64,000 nucleotides of DNA from Rhizoclosmatium globosum (taxonomy: Eukaryota > Chytridiomycota > Chytridiomycetes > Chytridiales > Chytriomycetaceae): NCBI GenBank assembly GCA_002104985.1, contig MCGO01000054.1, positions 62,001 through 126,000 on the forward strand. Direction: 5' to 3'. Under the pieces are notes generated by a model that was not told where the DNA came from, searched no databases, and was given only the letters and a program-made list of their open reading frames with translations. The position numbers were made by a program, and so were the translations under genes. Positions 10,498-19,989 of the stretch are shown piece after piece (position 1 is the first letter of the stretch; the number at the start of each line of letters is the position of its first letter).

Positions 10498-11800
10498 CTA
10501 ACAAGTCAAAAGAATGATTGCAAGGGTGAAGAGGCCCAAACCCGAAAAATCTGTGGCTCCATTGCCTTGAATACCTTTGGTTGTCTGAGGAACAGTGCTC
10601 ACATTGGTTGTAGTGGTGGGAATATCAGTTGCGGTGGGAGAACCTGGCAAGACCGCAAAACTCTCGCTGACAGCAACTCCTTCATACACATCACCTCCTC
10701 TAAGTCCACCCTTCGCAGCTCCAGTCCAACGAACAAACACACCACTACCACCCAGCATCACAATAGCCAACTTATCCAAAACAACGTCCAAATTTCCAGC
10801 TCCATTTGATAATACAAAGCTAAGGCCATATGAAGAAGTCTTGATTTGAGTTGTAATAGTGGGAGGAAACGTGGCTCCGCCTTGAATGGCCAATGAAAAG
10901 TCCAACGGTTGGCAGCTTGAACTCAAAATAGTCCCATCACGCGAAACGTATCCAGAGGTGTAATTCTTGCCATCCACACCAATTACGAGAGACCAAACAA
11001 TTGAAAAAGGTCCGAAGGTTGCGTGGCCCCAGTACTCGCCTCTCATATTTTGTAGCCATGGAGAGCAGCATAAAAAAACACCCCAGTTTTTGTCGTGGTA
11101 TTCCCATATCCATCGAAAACAAACTTGGATCCATCACCAAACACGAAATTCGCGCTGGCGGTGGCAGCAGGGACAGAGTTGGACCAGTAGATATTGGGAG
11201 ACGACGTCAAATCGGCGGTTTGGGAAAGTGTCCCGCAGGCAACATGAGCAGGTGCGGACTAAAAATTACCGTGGAAACGTTGAAATTGAATATTCGAAAC
11301 TAGAGGAAGACATATCCCACCTTCTTCAGAGTCAATGAACCGACAAAGCCAGTCACATTCACATTAACGACGTTGCCAGCATCTGTTCCACACCACCCAC
11401 CCAAGGAGCCATAATCGCCACTACTCCAATCTTTTTCCGGCAAGACGTATGAAACGTTAGCCACACCTTCTGTTCCAATGATGGTCCCATTTGGCAGACT
11501 TGCACTCACGTATACAGCCAAAGTTCCGCCGTTAATATCTCCAACAAACGGAAACGCAGTCTGAGGAGCGGAGAAGAAGATCAAGGCAACCGATCCTGGC
11601 GTCGCTGCGGATCCGACGGCGTCAAAGTACCACCACTCGTATGAGGATGCATTTGGAGATGGAAGAATCTTTGGCCCGTCAAACGTGAATGCGGGATCAT
11701 TCGTGGATGTGAATGCAGTGGAAACACCGTCGTAGATCGTGTTGTTGAGTACGAATGCCCTTGGTGTGTTGGCCAGGGAAGTGACACTGCAAAGGGACAT
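10498..11800 (-). CDS. AttH/CrtC-like (lipocalin-like) surface protein, GPI-type tail, one frameshift
   Basis: Exon 1 is 11800-11321, the intron is 11320-11259 (GTGGGA...TTTTAG), and exon 2 is 11258-10498. Diagnostic features are the SYEWWYFDA motif near the N-terminus, a YHDKNWG stretch near 11100, and GEYWGHA with PFSIVW, as in the AttH/CrtC hydroxyneurosporene-synthase-like family. The C-terminus is Ser/Thr-rich, followed by a Gly/Asn cleavage-like site and a hydrophobic tail, typical of GPI anchoring. The frame changes once at about 11100-11106 (one base missing in GGGAATACC), so the gene is either interrupted or mis-sequenced. A signal peptide is not visible after the ATG at 11800, so an upstream exon may exist. 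Its reaction, if any, is unknown. Confidence 0.65.
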
Positions 11801-12133
11801 TTTGAGTGAGTTTGCTTCTCACATTTATCAATCTCCACTCATTAAAATTAGAAGGAAAAACGTTTATTTTGAAATTGGATACCTTGGAAAATCCAAGAAC
11901 TTTCAGATTCACTTTCTCGACATCCTTTCAGTACTTTGTCGAAAATTATGTGGAAAAGATTGTTCCAGCATGGCTATCCATCAAATTGTGATTGGTTTTG
12001 AAGTTTTGATGTTCCCAGCAAATGTTCCAGAACATCAAAGCCCCAGCCCTCACCTCTCATGAAAACACTCGTTCTGGAACACTCACAAAACCGGACACAC
12101 TTATAAGACACATTTCTACATATCGTTCACAGA
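11801..12133. promoter_or_regulatory. Probable divergent promoter region
   Basis: This 333-base stretch lies between the divergent starts at 11800 (minus) and 12134 (plus). A TATA-like element (TTATAAG) lies at about 12100-12106, about 30 bases before the plus-strand ATG. It may also contain a 5' exon of the minus-strand gene. Nothing else is recognised. Confidence 0.35.
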
Positions 12134-12240
12134 ATGGCATCCATAGATGCTGCCTCGATAACGTGCCTTATACGGCCTCCCTATGAAATCCAACCAACTT
12201 GGACGCGTCCCTTCATGGATTCCGAAGCAACAATTTCAAA
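12134..12240 (+). pseudogene. 5' fragment of the WSC-like gene, cut off by the retrotransposon
   Basis: From the ATG at 12134 the frame is open for 35 codons plus two bases, ending exactly at the target duplication TCAAA (12236-12240). Skipping the element and one copy of the duplication, the codon is completed at 17065 and translation continues in frame as ...ISN-CASACP... . The fragment contains one cysteine (ITCLIRPP) that would belong to the Cys-rich domain. As sequenced, the protein would terminate soon after entering the element. Confidence 0.6.
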
Positions 12241-12314
12241 CTTGAGGTTTTGGAGAAAGAATTAATTTATTATTTAAGAACAACAGTATAATATAACTAG
12301 ATAAAAGGTTAACG
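12241..12314 (-). repeat. 3' LTR of the copia element (74 bp)
   Basis: Identical to 16986-17059. The pol stop codon (12309-12311) lies inside this repeat. It is preceded by the target duplication TCAAA at 12236-12240. Confidence 0.85.
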
Positions 12315-13844
12315 GACATTGGCGAAGAGAGCTAGTGCAGTTGTTTTGTTTGAGTTCCTATCCACCAGACCCAGATCCAGGATGGCTTCTTCATGTTTTA
12401 CAAAGCGGAGTGCCTTTGTCATAATATCGGATTTGTTAGACTTTGTCCCACACCACTGGAAATTGATAGTGTCTCCATGGTGCCTGTCTTTGAGAACCAT
12501 GTACTGCAGGTCTAAGTGACGTGTTCGGTGCCGGCCAGAGCCTTCAATGACATTGGTAACTGACTGTAAGTTGTCGCAAAAGTGAGTTATTGGCTTGTGG
12601 TTGTCGTATCCAAGCCACTTGAGAATGTTGTTGAGATAGATGAACAGGTTTGAGCCGGAAACGGCAGCTGTGGTTTCAGCAGCAACAGTTGAGTCGGCAA
12701 CAGTCTTTTGCAGTTTAGATGAGGCAGAGACAGTTCCTGAAGCCACGGTAGCAACAATACCAGTCCGAGACTTCCTTGAGTTTGTGTCTGCTGCGAGATC
12801 TGCATCTGTGTAACCAATCAATTCGACAACACCATTTGTGGCTTTTTTGAAACGTTGTACTTTGGAGCTTGTTCTGTTGAGGTATCCAAGGAGGTGTTGC
12901 AAAGCTTTCCAATGGATTGGGCGGGGGTTCTTGATATGTTGGCCTAGTTTGCTCATTGTGAAGAGGATATCTGGACGTGTTTTGTGCAGGGACAAGAGGG
13001 TTCCAAAGGCTTCTGAGTAGGGGATTGTGTCCATCGTCTGTTTCTCTTCCATACTTGGGGGACACAAGTCATCGAAGACCTTCAAATCAGTAGATGTATT
13101 CCATGGCGTCTTGTTTGTGATACGACGGTCAGCCTGGAATGGGAGACATGATTCCAATATGTAGTGTTCTTGATCCATATCAAAACCACCTGGGTAGTAC
13201 GTCTTTTTGCAGCCAATGATAATACCAACAGTATCTTTGATCTTGATAGGCATGCGTTCATTTAGCCACTTCAGAAACTTATCAGCGTCTGCACGACATC
13301 CAGGATCGTCCGCAATTTCTCCATCGTCTGAATACCACTGCATGAAGAGGATTTTTTCGTCTTCAATATCTGTGAGCTGCATTTTCCACATTCCAGGACT
13401 TGACGGGCACTGTTCAAATCCATACTCCACAAACAAACCATCCCGAAAATCCGCAAAGAGGAATGATCCATCGCGTTGCCCATTGATAACTTTAAGCCAG
13501 TTGATGCAGTGTGTAGACCTTGAAATACCAGGTAGGAGTGGGAATCCTTCCGGGATAGATGTGAAAACTGGACGTTCTGGGTTGTTGGGGGTTTGAAGGA
13601 AGGCACCTGACACATCAACTTTTCTGGTGTTCATTCCGCGCTGGCAAACATGGATTGAGAAGAGCTTATTTGATTCCACATCTGGTGTAGTGACATATAC
13701 TTGTCCAACATCTTCCAGTTTCTGGCCACTACCGTTTCCAATGGCGCGCACATATGGCTCGAAAGATCCAGTATCTTCATTTTGTTTCTCAGTGAGTGCA
13801 TAGAAGAGGTTGATGATTGGGGTAGTAGCTTCTGACTTAAGCAC
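12309..13844 (-). CDS. Retrotransposon reverse transcriptase and RNase H
   Basis: A 511-codon frame with KVDVSGAFLQ (RT motif A), MQWYSDDGE (motif C; YSDD where copia elements usually have YVDD), GYTDADLAADTNSRKS and the terminal RNase H block with VAAETTAA and HLDLQYM. The stop is inside the 3' LTR. It is in the same frame as Gag but shifted relative to the integrase frame, so one more frameshift separates it from its upstream part. It would copy the element RNA into cDNA. Confidence 0.85.
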   Translation of the reverse strand: MLKSEATTPIINLFYALTEKQNEDTGSFEPYVRAIGNGSGQKLEDVGQVYVTTPDVESNKLFSIHVCQRGMNTRKVDVSGAFLQTPNNPERPVFTSIPEGFPLLPGISRSTHCINWLKVINGQRDGSFLFADFRDGLFVEYGFEQCPSSPGMWKMQLTDIEDEKILFMQWYSDDGEIADDPGCRADADKFLKWLNERMPIKIKDTVGIIIGCKKTYYPGGFDMDQEHYILESCLPFQADRRITNKTPWNTSTDLKVFDDLCPPSMEEKQTMDTIPYSEAFGTLLSLHKTRPDILFTMSKLGQHIKNPRPIHWKALQHLLGYLNRTSSKVQRFKKATNGVVELIGYTDADLAADTNSRKSRTGIVATVASGTVSASSKLQKTVADSTVAAETTAAVSGSNLFIYLNNILKWLGYDNHKPITHFCDNLQSVTNVIEGSGRHRTRHLDLQYMVLKDRHHGDTINFQWCGTKSNKSDIMTKALRFVKHEEAILDLGLVDRNSNKTTALALFANVR

Positions 13845-15991
13845 AAATTGTATGCATTTGCATCACTCAACTTCTTGTGGTGTTTGTTAAATGCTGGAGT
13901 CCATTCAGAAGAAGCCAGTGCGTCCTTGAGTGTTATATTGGCTGGTCTGGACAATAGGGCACTGTAGTACTTTCCCGAAGCAGCATCATATTGCTGACGT
14001 GGTGCATTTCTTGTTGGACGAGTTGTTGGTTGGAATGTTGGGGTAGGTGTTGTTGGGATATAGTCTTCGTCGTCATTAATTGTTGGCGTAGAGGGGGATG
14101 TTTGTGACATGGGGGTGTAGAATTCTTTAGAGGTGGTTGAGGAGGACGGGGAAGGAGGTGTTGTGGGCATTTCTTTGATTGGGACTGGAATGGGTTCAAT
14201 GGGGGACGTATCACTTGCAGCTTCTTCGAGTTCGGCAACAGTACATCCAAGCGGTAGTGGAATGCTATCTTCTGCTGCTACATCCTCATTGTGGTCTGAC
14301 CAGTTCATAAGAGGGAGAATTTCATGAGGCTTCCCTTCTAGTTGAGATGGGTGGACTGCTTTTTCATGGAAGTACGCGTTTCGTGAGTAAATGATAGTAG
14401 TCGGATCTTTTCGGTCCAAGATAAACATCCATCCCATTCGTTGTAGAAGATGGCCATCATAGTTCCCATAACCTAAAAACCAGGCTCTCACTGCACGAGG
14501 TCCTGTTTTCCAATAAACTCCTGGCTTATCGATGTTTAGTTCAGTGATTTTAACATGTTTTGGCAGGATTCGGGGATAGGCAATTACTCCAGGGGTTCTC
14601 CAGTGCTTAATTTGTGGTTTCTTTCCAGTGAGAAGCTCAATGGGAGTCTTTGTTTCTGATCCATGTGTTGTTCGATTATTGATGAATGTGTTGACTAGAG
14701 CATTGTTGAGCCAAAAATTGAATGGGGCGCCAGTTTGAATAATGTTCGCACGGACACGTTCCATCATTATTTTGAAATATCCGTTGAGGTGGCCATCTTG
14801 GTTGTGGGCATCAGTCATTGTGATTTGACGTGTTTTCGACAGTTCCAAACATGCATCACGCATAAGGTTACTCTCAGCTTCACCAGATGGGTCCATCCGG
14901 ATGTTGAGTACTTTTCCTGCTGTACGCGACTCTAACCATTCGATACCTGTCCGGAGTGATTTGACAACTTCAACAGCTGTGTGACGGAAAAGACCATATA
15001 CCATGACAAAGTTAATAGACGGCACCATAATTCCAAGCATGCACGTATGTCCATCAAATGATGGATTGTCTCGTTCTGGAAAGAATACGTCAATGATGAG
15101 GGTGTCAAGAATCTGGGCTTCTGTCCAGCCGGACTTGTTGTATGGCAGCTGTGGCATTTTGGCAAGAATGCATGTTTCACAGAAGAAATCTTTATCCTTT
15201 GGTCCAGAAATCTTGAGGCCATGAACAGCAGGTACCGTTTTTAAGATCTGTTCAATTCCTGCATGCATAAATCGCTCATGCCAGGTTCTGAGAGTGACTG
15301 GGCCTGGGAAAGTTGTACCAAGAAGGGCTTTGATATTGGTCTGGGACTGGGGTGAGTCGAGGGCAAGATGGAAGAGGCCGTCGACACCCTTTGCACGTGC
15401 TTTGATTGAAAATGTTCCATCAACCATTTTCCCAATATAGGCCGTCATGGTTTTATGATCAAAGAATACGTCCATCCTTTCACAAAGTAGCTTCCATATA
15501 GATATCAAGTTTTCAGTAGAAGAAGGGATATGTTCGACATCCTTAAGAATTATTGATGATCTGCTCAAGGCCAGGTCGCCTTGAATACCACTGCCGTTGA
15601 TAACCGCACCTGGTGCAATACCCTGTATCCTTGATGGCTTGCATTTGTTTTGGTTTGAAAGGAGATCCAGAGTATTTGTGAGATGTTTTTCAGATCCAGA
15701 ATCAAGATATGCTATTGTTTTTGATGTAAATTCAGAGGGAGTAATTGGAATTTGGGAACTCAAATAAACGGAAGAGGCTTTATTGAAAGCGTGTTGAATA
15801 AGAAGTTTCGAGTTGCCAATGTTTCGAGTATTCTGAAGGGCTTCAGTAGCCGCAGCGGCAGATTCGTACTGTACAAAAGCAATCGGCTTTCCATTCCCAG
15901 ATTTCGCAAAGTCCACACCTGTAGCTCCATGGAAGACGTCAAGAAGTTGTTCTGAAGTAGTACCAAGTGGGAATCCAATGACAAAAAGCTT
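13631..15991 (-). CDS. Retrotransposon RRM, aspartic protease and integrase region
   Basis: Starts with an RNA recognition motif (15991-15777): KLFVIGFP fits RNP2 and GKPIAFVQY fits RNP1. Next is the retropepsin site YLDSGSEKH (about 15705). The integrase zinc domain follows, with WHERFMH and CETCILAK (about 15285-15145), then the catalytic core beginning at IIDVFF (about 15090). A Pro/Ser/Thr-rich linker (about 14250-13980) leads to the pol domains. The frame is open from an upstream TAA to 13631, where it overlaps the RT frame. The shift to that frame is needed near 13850. Role: processing of the polyprotein and cDNA insertion. Confidence 0.8.
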   Translation of the reverse strand, partial: KLFVIGFPLGTTSEQLLDVFHGATGVDFAKSGNGKPIAFVQYESAAAATEALQNTRNIGNSKLLIQHAFNKASSVYLSSQIPITPSEFTSKTIAYLDSGSEKHLTNTLDLLSNQNKCKPSRIQGIAPGAVINGSGIQGDLALSRSSIILKDVEHIPSSTENLISIWKLLCERMDVFFDHKTMTAYIGKMVDGTFSIKARAKGVDGLFHLALDSPQSQTNIKALLGTTFPGPVTLRTWHERFMHAGIEQILKTVPAVHGLKISGPKDKDFFCETCILAKMPQLPYNKSGWTEAQILDTLIIDVFFPERDNPSFDGHTCMLGIMVPSINFVMVYGLFRHTAVEVVKSLRTGIEWLESRTAGKVLNIRMDPSGEAESNLMRDACLELSKTRQITMTDAHNQDGHLNGYFKIMMERVRANIIQTGAPFNFWLNNALVNTFINNRTTHGSETKTPIELLTGKKPQIKHWRTPGVIAYPRILPKHVKITELNIDKPGVYWKTGPRAVRAWFLGYGNYDGHLLQRMGWMFILDRKDPTTIIYSRNAYFHEKAVHPSQLEGKPHEILPLMNWSDHNEDVAAEDSIPLPLGCTVAELEEAASDTSPIEPIPVPIKEMPTTPPSPSSSTTSKEFYTPMSQTSPSTPTINDDEDYIPTTPTPTFQPTTRPTRNAPRQQYDAASGKYYSALLSRPANITLKDALASSEWTPAFNKHHKKLSDANAYNLCLSQKLLPQSSTSSMHSLRNKMKILDLSSHMCAPLETVVARNWKMLDKYMSLHQMWNQISSSQSMFASAE

Positions 15992-16019
15992 TGTGGGTCC
16001 TTAGTACGTGTTGGGGGCT

Positions 16020-16940
16020 TCATGCGAGTGGCAGCAAGGGCTTTAGTAAGGACAGCAATTTGTTCGTCCTTAGATAGGTCAAGGCTGGTTTCTTTAGCGA
16101 CAAATGCTCTGCCTGGTCCTGAAGTGAAGAGTTCCTTGTGTGCTGTACGACTACGAGAACCAAGTTCGTCTGCGGCAACAATAGTAGCACCTCAGCAAAG
16201 TCAAGTGGGAATTTTGTGGCTTTGGAATGGATGAGGGCTGTCATTGAGCGAGCCAGTTCGTCATCAGGAAGTCCAGTGAAGAAGTTGGCAATAGCTGACG
16301 CGTTGAATTCGGCCACAAGAGAAACATTGTTTGTGTCTGGATAGCCAAGATCTGCAAGGATAAGGATTTGAGATTGGATGTTTTGGAGGAGAATGAGGGG
16401 GTGTTTGTTTGGTGCAAGGCGAAGGGACTGGAGAGTGTTCTTTGCTGCATTGATGTTTGATTGGTGGGAGACTTGACAGTGCGCTTTGAGGGCATCGATT
16501 CCGCGGTTGATATTTTGAGTTGGTCCAGCAGCACTTTTGAAGACAGTGAAGAGGATGTCGTCCATAAAGTCCTTGAGTACTCCCCAGACACGGTTCTTTG
16601 CGGTTTCGTAATTAGCGACAATTCCATTGTATTTCATTTCGAGTTCGAACGAAGGGACTTTGACAGTTTTGAGGGTGGCACCTCCAACAACAGAGGTTTC
16701 TGTGCCATAGATTCTCGCCGGTGATACGTGGGTAATGTCCATGGACAAGAAGCTGACAAGCGAATTGATTGGAAGGGCGTCTGGTGTTGCGGGCGTGTCT
16801 TTGTAGAGAGCTGAGCCAGGGGGAAGTCCGATGTTTCCAAGGGTTTTCTTCACTTCTTCGAACCATTTGAGGTAGTTGGTGGAGTAGTTGGACTGATTGA
16901 GTCGCTGCGACTCCTTTGGTTGGCCGTACGTGGCGAGCAT
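16020..16940 (-). CDS. Retrotransposon Gag-like protein
   Basis: The ORF begins 45 bases inside the 5' LTR. It encodes an alpha-helix-rich copia-type Gag (motifs YLKWFEEVKKTL, FFTGLPDDE, LILLQNIQSQ) without a CCHC zinc knuckle. Near 16195 the family-like frame shifts. The alternative frame reads on through SKDEQIAVLTKALAATR to about 16000 and then, after another single-base shift, enters the RRM (15991-15777). The last residues of the listed ORF are therefore probably not the native sequence. It would form the particle coat and bind RNA. Confidence 0.7.
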   Translation of the reverse strand: MLATYGQPKESQRLNQSNYSTNYLKWFEEVKKTLGNIGLPPGSALYKDTPATPDALPINSLVSFLSMDITHVSPARIYGTETSVVGGATLKTVKVPSFELEMKYNGIVANYETAKNRVWGVLKDFMDDILFTVFKSAAGPTQNINRGIDALKAHCQVSHQSNINAAKNTLQSLRLAPNKHPLILLQNIQSQILILADLGYPDTNNVSLVAEFNASAIANFFTGLPDDELARSMTALIHSKATKFPLDFAEVLLLLPQTNLVLVVVQHTRNSSLQDQAEHLSLKKPALTYLRTNKLLSLLKPLLPLA

Positions 16941-16985
16941 GTTGGATGGTTGGGGAGGGTGAATTCTTTGCTGGTGCTGATAACG

Positions 16986-17059
16986 CTTGAGGTTTTGGAG
17001 AAAGAATTAATTTATTATTTAAGAACAACAGTATAATATAACTAGATAAAAGGTTAACG
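16986..17059 (-). repeat. 5' LTR of the copia element (74 bp)
   Basis: Identical to 12241-12314 and followed by the second TCAAA (17060-17064). The Gag start at 16940 lies only 45 bases beyond its inner end, so the leader is very short. Confidence 0.85.
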
Positions 17060-17064
17060 TCAAA

Positions 17065-19195
17065 CTGTGCCTCTGCTTGTCCAATCAACAAATCAGTTAT
17101 CTTCTTGGCTCCTATATTCCCAGTTGGTGGCTCGCAAATCACACCTACAAGCCTGTCCTGTTATTGTGACGTGTCTGGAGTTCAGCGACTTGTTGAACAG
17201 ATTCCGTACTTTATGTACTCGGTTTATTGTAGTTTACCGTGTGGGAGTGGGGGCGGGACGTGTGGAGGGATGCCTGGAAAGTTCGCGGATGGGACGCCAT
17301 ACGCTTCTGCGGTCGTAGCTTATTCGGTATTTCTTAGGTGAATATTGTAGAGATACTAACACAGTCTCGAATAGATTGTTTCGTCACAAACGGGTCCGAT
17401 GAGTGTGGCGAGTACGAAGCGGACAACAACGGCTTTTCTTGATGCGTCAGTATCAACATCGTCTGTGTCAAACCTTGTATCAGTGACGACTACGGGCAGA
17501 GGAGCTATTATTGTGCCCACGGCACCTGCACTCACAGCAGTATCTTCGATGCCAAACCCATCAAACAGCAAAGACATAGACGGCTGGACAAATACAAACG
17601 ACGATATTGCGATTATTATTGCGGCAGTTGTATTTACCGTGATTCTTCTGCTCCTGCTCGTTTGGTGTGTTGCAGTACGAATCAAAGACAACAAGAAAAA
17701 GGTTGAAGAAAAGAATGCTCCGATCGGAGGCGGTGCAGGCGTATTTAAAGAAGGAAAAGAACGAGTAGCTTCATTGGATTCTAAGTTAGGAGTTGGTGGG
17801 AGCAGCAATAATGCTAAGGAAGAGAAAAAGGAATCTTCAAAACCAGTTGTGGGCGGAGGAACAGCTGCTCTTGACAAGCAGCCATTAGAAAAACAACAGG
17901 AAAGAAGGCAGAAGTCACAAATACCAGCAAGATCGGTTCCTCGTTTGCCAGCACACGATAAACACACGTCATTGGTGTCACTTGCCAGCAGTTATGGAAT
18001 GACAACCGATCAATTTCTCGAATTTCATAAATGGCATTCAGTAAACCACGGCAATAATTTGCATGATTCATTGTATACCCAGGAAAGACATCCTCGTCGA
18101 AGTTCGTTAGAAAACGAAGATGAAATGGACCATTCCCGTGGAGTTGTGGCGATTCAAGCTCCTACAGATTTCAGTAAAAACTCTCAAGCTGCTTATTTCG
18201 CAACAGTCGCGTATTTTACTCAACAAGTTTCAAATCAGCCGCCGCTTGAATATCTCAAAACGTATGATCCGGAGGGATACAAATACACGTCAATGTTGAC
18301 AGAAGCTCCTTCTCCACTTGATATGCTGCTATCGCCTGACGACGAAGTGCCGCTTGCAGTGCGAGATCCAACACGAGAGTCTATGATTTATTCAGCGGCC
18401 GTCAAGCATCATATACGTCAACAACCTCCAATAATTATCACGAGAAAACGTAGTAGTGCTGTGGCGATACCTGAATTAACACCTGTTGAAGAAGAGCGAA
18501 TGTCAATTATGGCCGTTACTCCGCGTACATCTAGCAGTGAAGATGAGGAGAATGACGATAACGATGATGAAGAATCTGCGTATTACACGCCTTATCGAGC
18601 AAACGACAGCCCAAACACAGCTATTAATTCAACAAACACGGGAGCAAGAACTTCAATGAATCTCACGGTATCACGTCCTATTTCCGTGAACCAAAAGCGA
18701 TTATCAGGAAGGACAATACTTTTGAATGGCGATGAAGCTGAGGGTGCACGATCTCCTCTCTCATTAGATCCCTTGGACTACGTGATTAGAGAAACCTCAC
18801 TCTTAATGACGGAACTCAATAGCCAAAGCCCCAAACGAATGTCAACAACTTCTGCCGATTTCTCACTTGACGCTGAAAGCGAAGCTGGAAGTTCTCCTCG
18901 TCGGCCTTCGTCTATTTGGTCCATGACTTCGGAAACATCTTCTGCAGTAGTCGATTTTGCAAGGGACCAGGGAATGTTGCAGCAACAAGTACGCGAAATG
19001 ATGGAAGAGCAGAAGAGAAAGAAGAAGCTTTTAGAACAGAGGTCGGAATCTTCAATGTCGCCTTCAAGTAACTTATCGCGACCTCAGTCGTATCTTGAGG
19101 GTAGACTTAGTGCAGGAGGCAGTCCACGCTCAAATCGACCTTTGTCTCGACCAGAGACGCGTCCTTCCTCGAGAAGTAATTATCCATTCATGTAG
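17065..19195 (+). pseudogene. WSC-like Cys-rich single-pass membrane protein, 3' part (5' end displaced by the retrotransposon)
   Basis: Continues the frame from 12240. An intron runs 17327-17374 with a TACTAAC branch site at 17354-17360 (phase 0), and the last exon is 17375-19195. Without the insertion the protein is 729 residues. It starts with a Cys-rich domain (CASACP, CYCDVSG, YCSLPCGSGGGTCGG) resembling WSC carbohydrate-binding domains, then a Ser/Thr stalk. One transmembrane helix of about 25 residues (about 17605-17680) is followed by a basic KDNKKK. The long Ser-rich cytoplasmic tail has an acidic patch (about 18535-18575) and many S/T-P sites. This plan resembles fungal cell-wall stress sensors. 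The insertion should abolish expression of this copy. Confidence 0.7.
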
Positions 19196-19760
19196 TTCAT
19201 TTCAGATTGCGGTTTAACGTTCTATGCCCCAAAGATTAGTTTGACTGTAATTTAGTAAATTGGTGTTATATTTCAAAAGAAAATGTAGCCACGTAAACGG
19301 TTTTGAAATCAAAGAAGCAAAGCAAAAGCGAAAACAAGTCCAAGCTTGACTAAGCCACTAGACAACGAGGCCCCAGATTTCAACAATCCTAATTGTTGGT
19401 CGGCGGCCACAGTCCCTGCCTTAAAGTATCCATCAACGCCATTCAATTGATTCCAAGAATACTGAGCCCAAAAACTCAATGCCTTCGAAGTACACTGAAT
19501 AGAATCCCAGAAAAAGTATAAATCAGGATTGGGACAAGCAACCTTTCCATCAAAGCAGGCATCATACGTATTCACAAAGAACCCAGAGGCACGCTGTGTC
19601 TGGCTCATGTATGTATAAAGTGCGTTTGTGTCTGTAAGAATGATTTTTGAAGCTGGGAATGAGGCCGACACGGTTTGAAGTCCTTTTGCAAGAGCTGCGT
19701 TATAGCCAGCGACAAGTTTTTTGATGTTTTCCGGATTGGACTTTACGAACTTTGGCATTA

Positions 19761-19953
19761 CAGCTGATTGCAAAAAGAATGATCTACCCTCCTTTTTTCA
19801 TTGTGGAAAAGTGAAGTAAAACAGGCGGAAAGTTGAAGGAAAAAGCCTCATCTCCCCGAGGAAAACCGTTGTATTTTGGACCAAAAGCTTGGAGGGGTTA
19901 TGAGGCTTGGGCAACTCGTGATACACTGCGTGCCTGCCGCTGCTGCGTGCACT
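19761..19953 (+). repeat. Left terminal inverted repeat of the Tc1 element
   Basis: Matches the reverse complement of 23120-23312 with three or four differences. The outer end abuts TA (19759-19760). The outermost bases are CAGCTGATTGCAAAAAG. Confidence 0.85.
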
Positions 19954-19989
19954 GTTTCTCATTTAGAATTGCTTGTTTCAAATTGACCA

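Larger units (their letters stand above)
12241..17059 (-). mobile_element. Ty1/copia-type LTR retrotransposon with 74-bp LTRs
   Basis: The element runs on the minus strand in the order Gag, RRM, protease, integrase, reverse transcriptase, RNase H, which is the copia order. Its ends are direct repeats of 74 bp, identical at every base, flanked by TCAAA at 12236-12240 and 17060-17064. It lies inside an exon of the gene read 12134 to 19195. Identical LTRs imply recent insertion. The reading frame is broken by at least three single-base shifts (near 16195, 16000 and 13850). One of these may be a programmed Gag-Pol shift. The others are decay or sequence error. The LTRs lack TG...CA ends, and I see neither a standard primer site starting TGG nor a polypurine tract. 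Confidence 0.9.

Noticed and set aside
12241..17059. A DNA transposon with direct-repeat ends
   Set aside because: RT, RNase H and copia-type integrase motifs plus a 5-bp duplication identify an LTR element.
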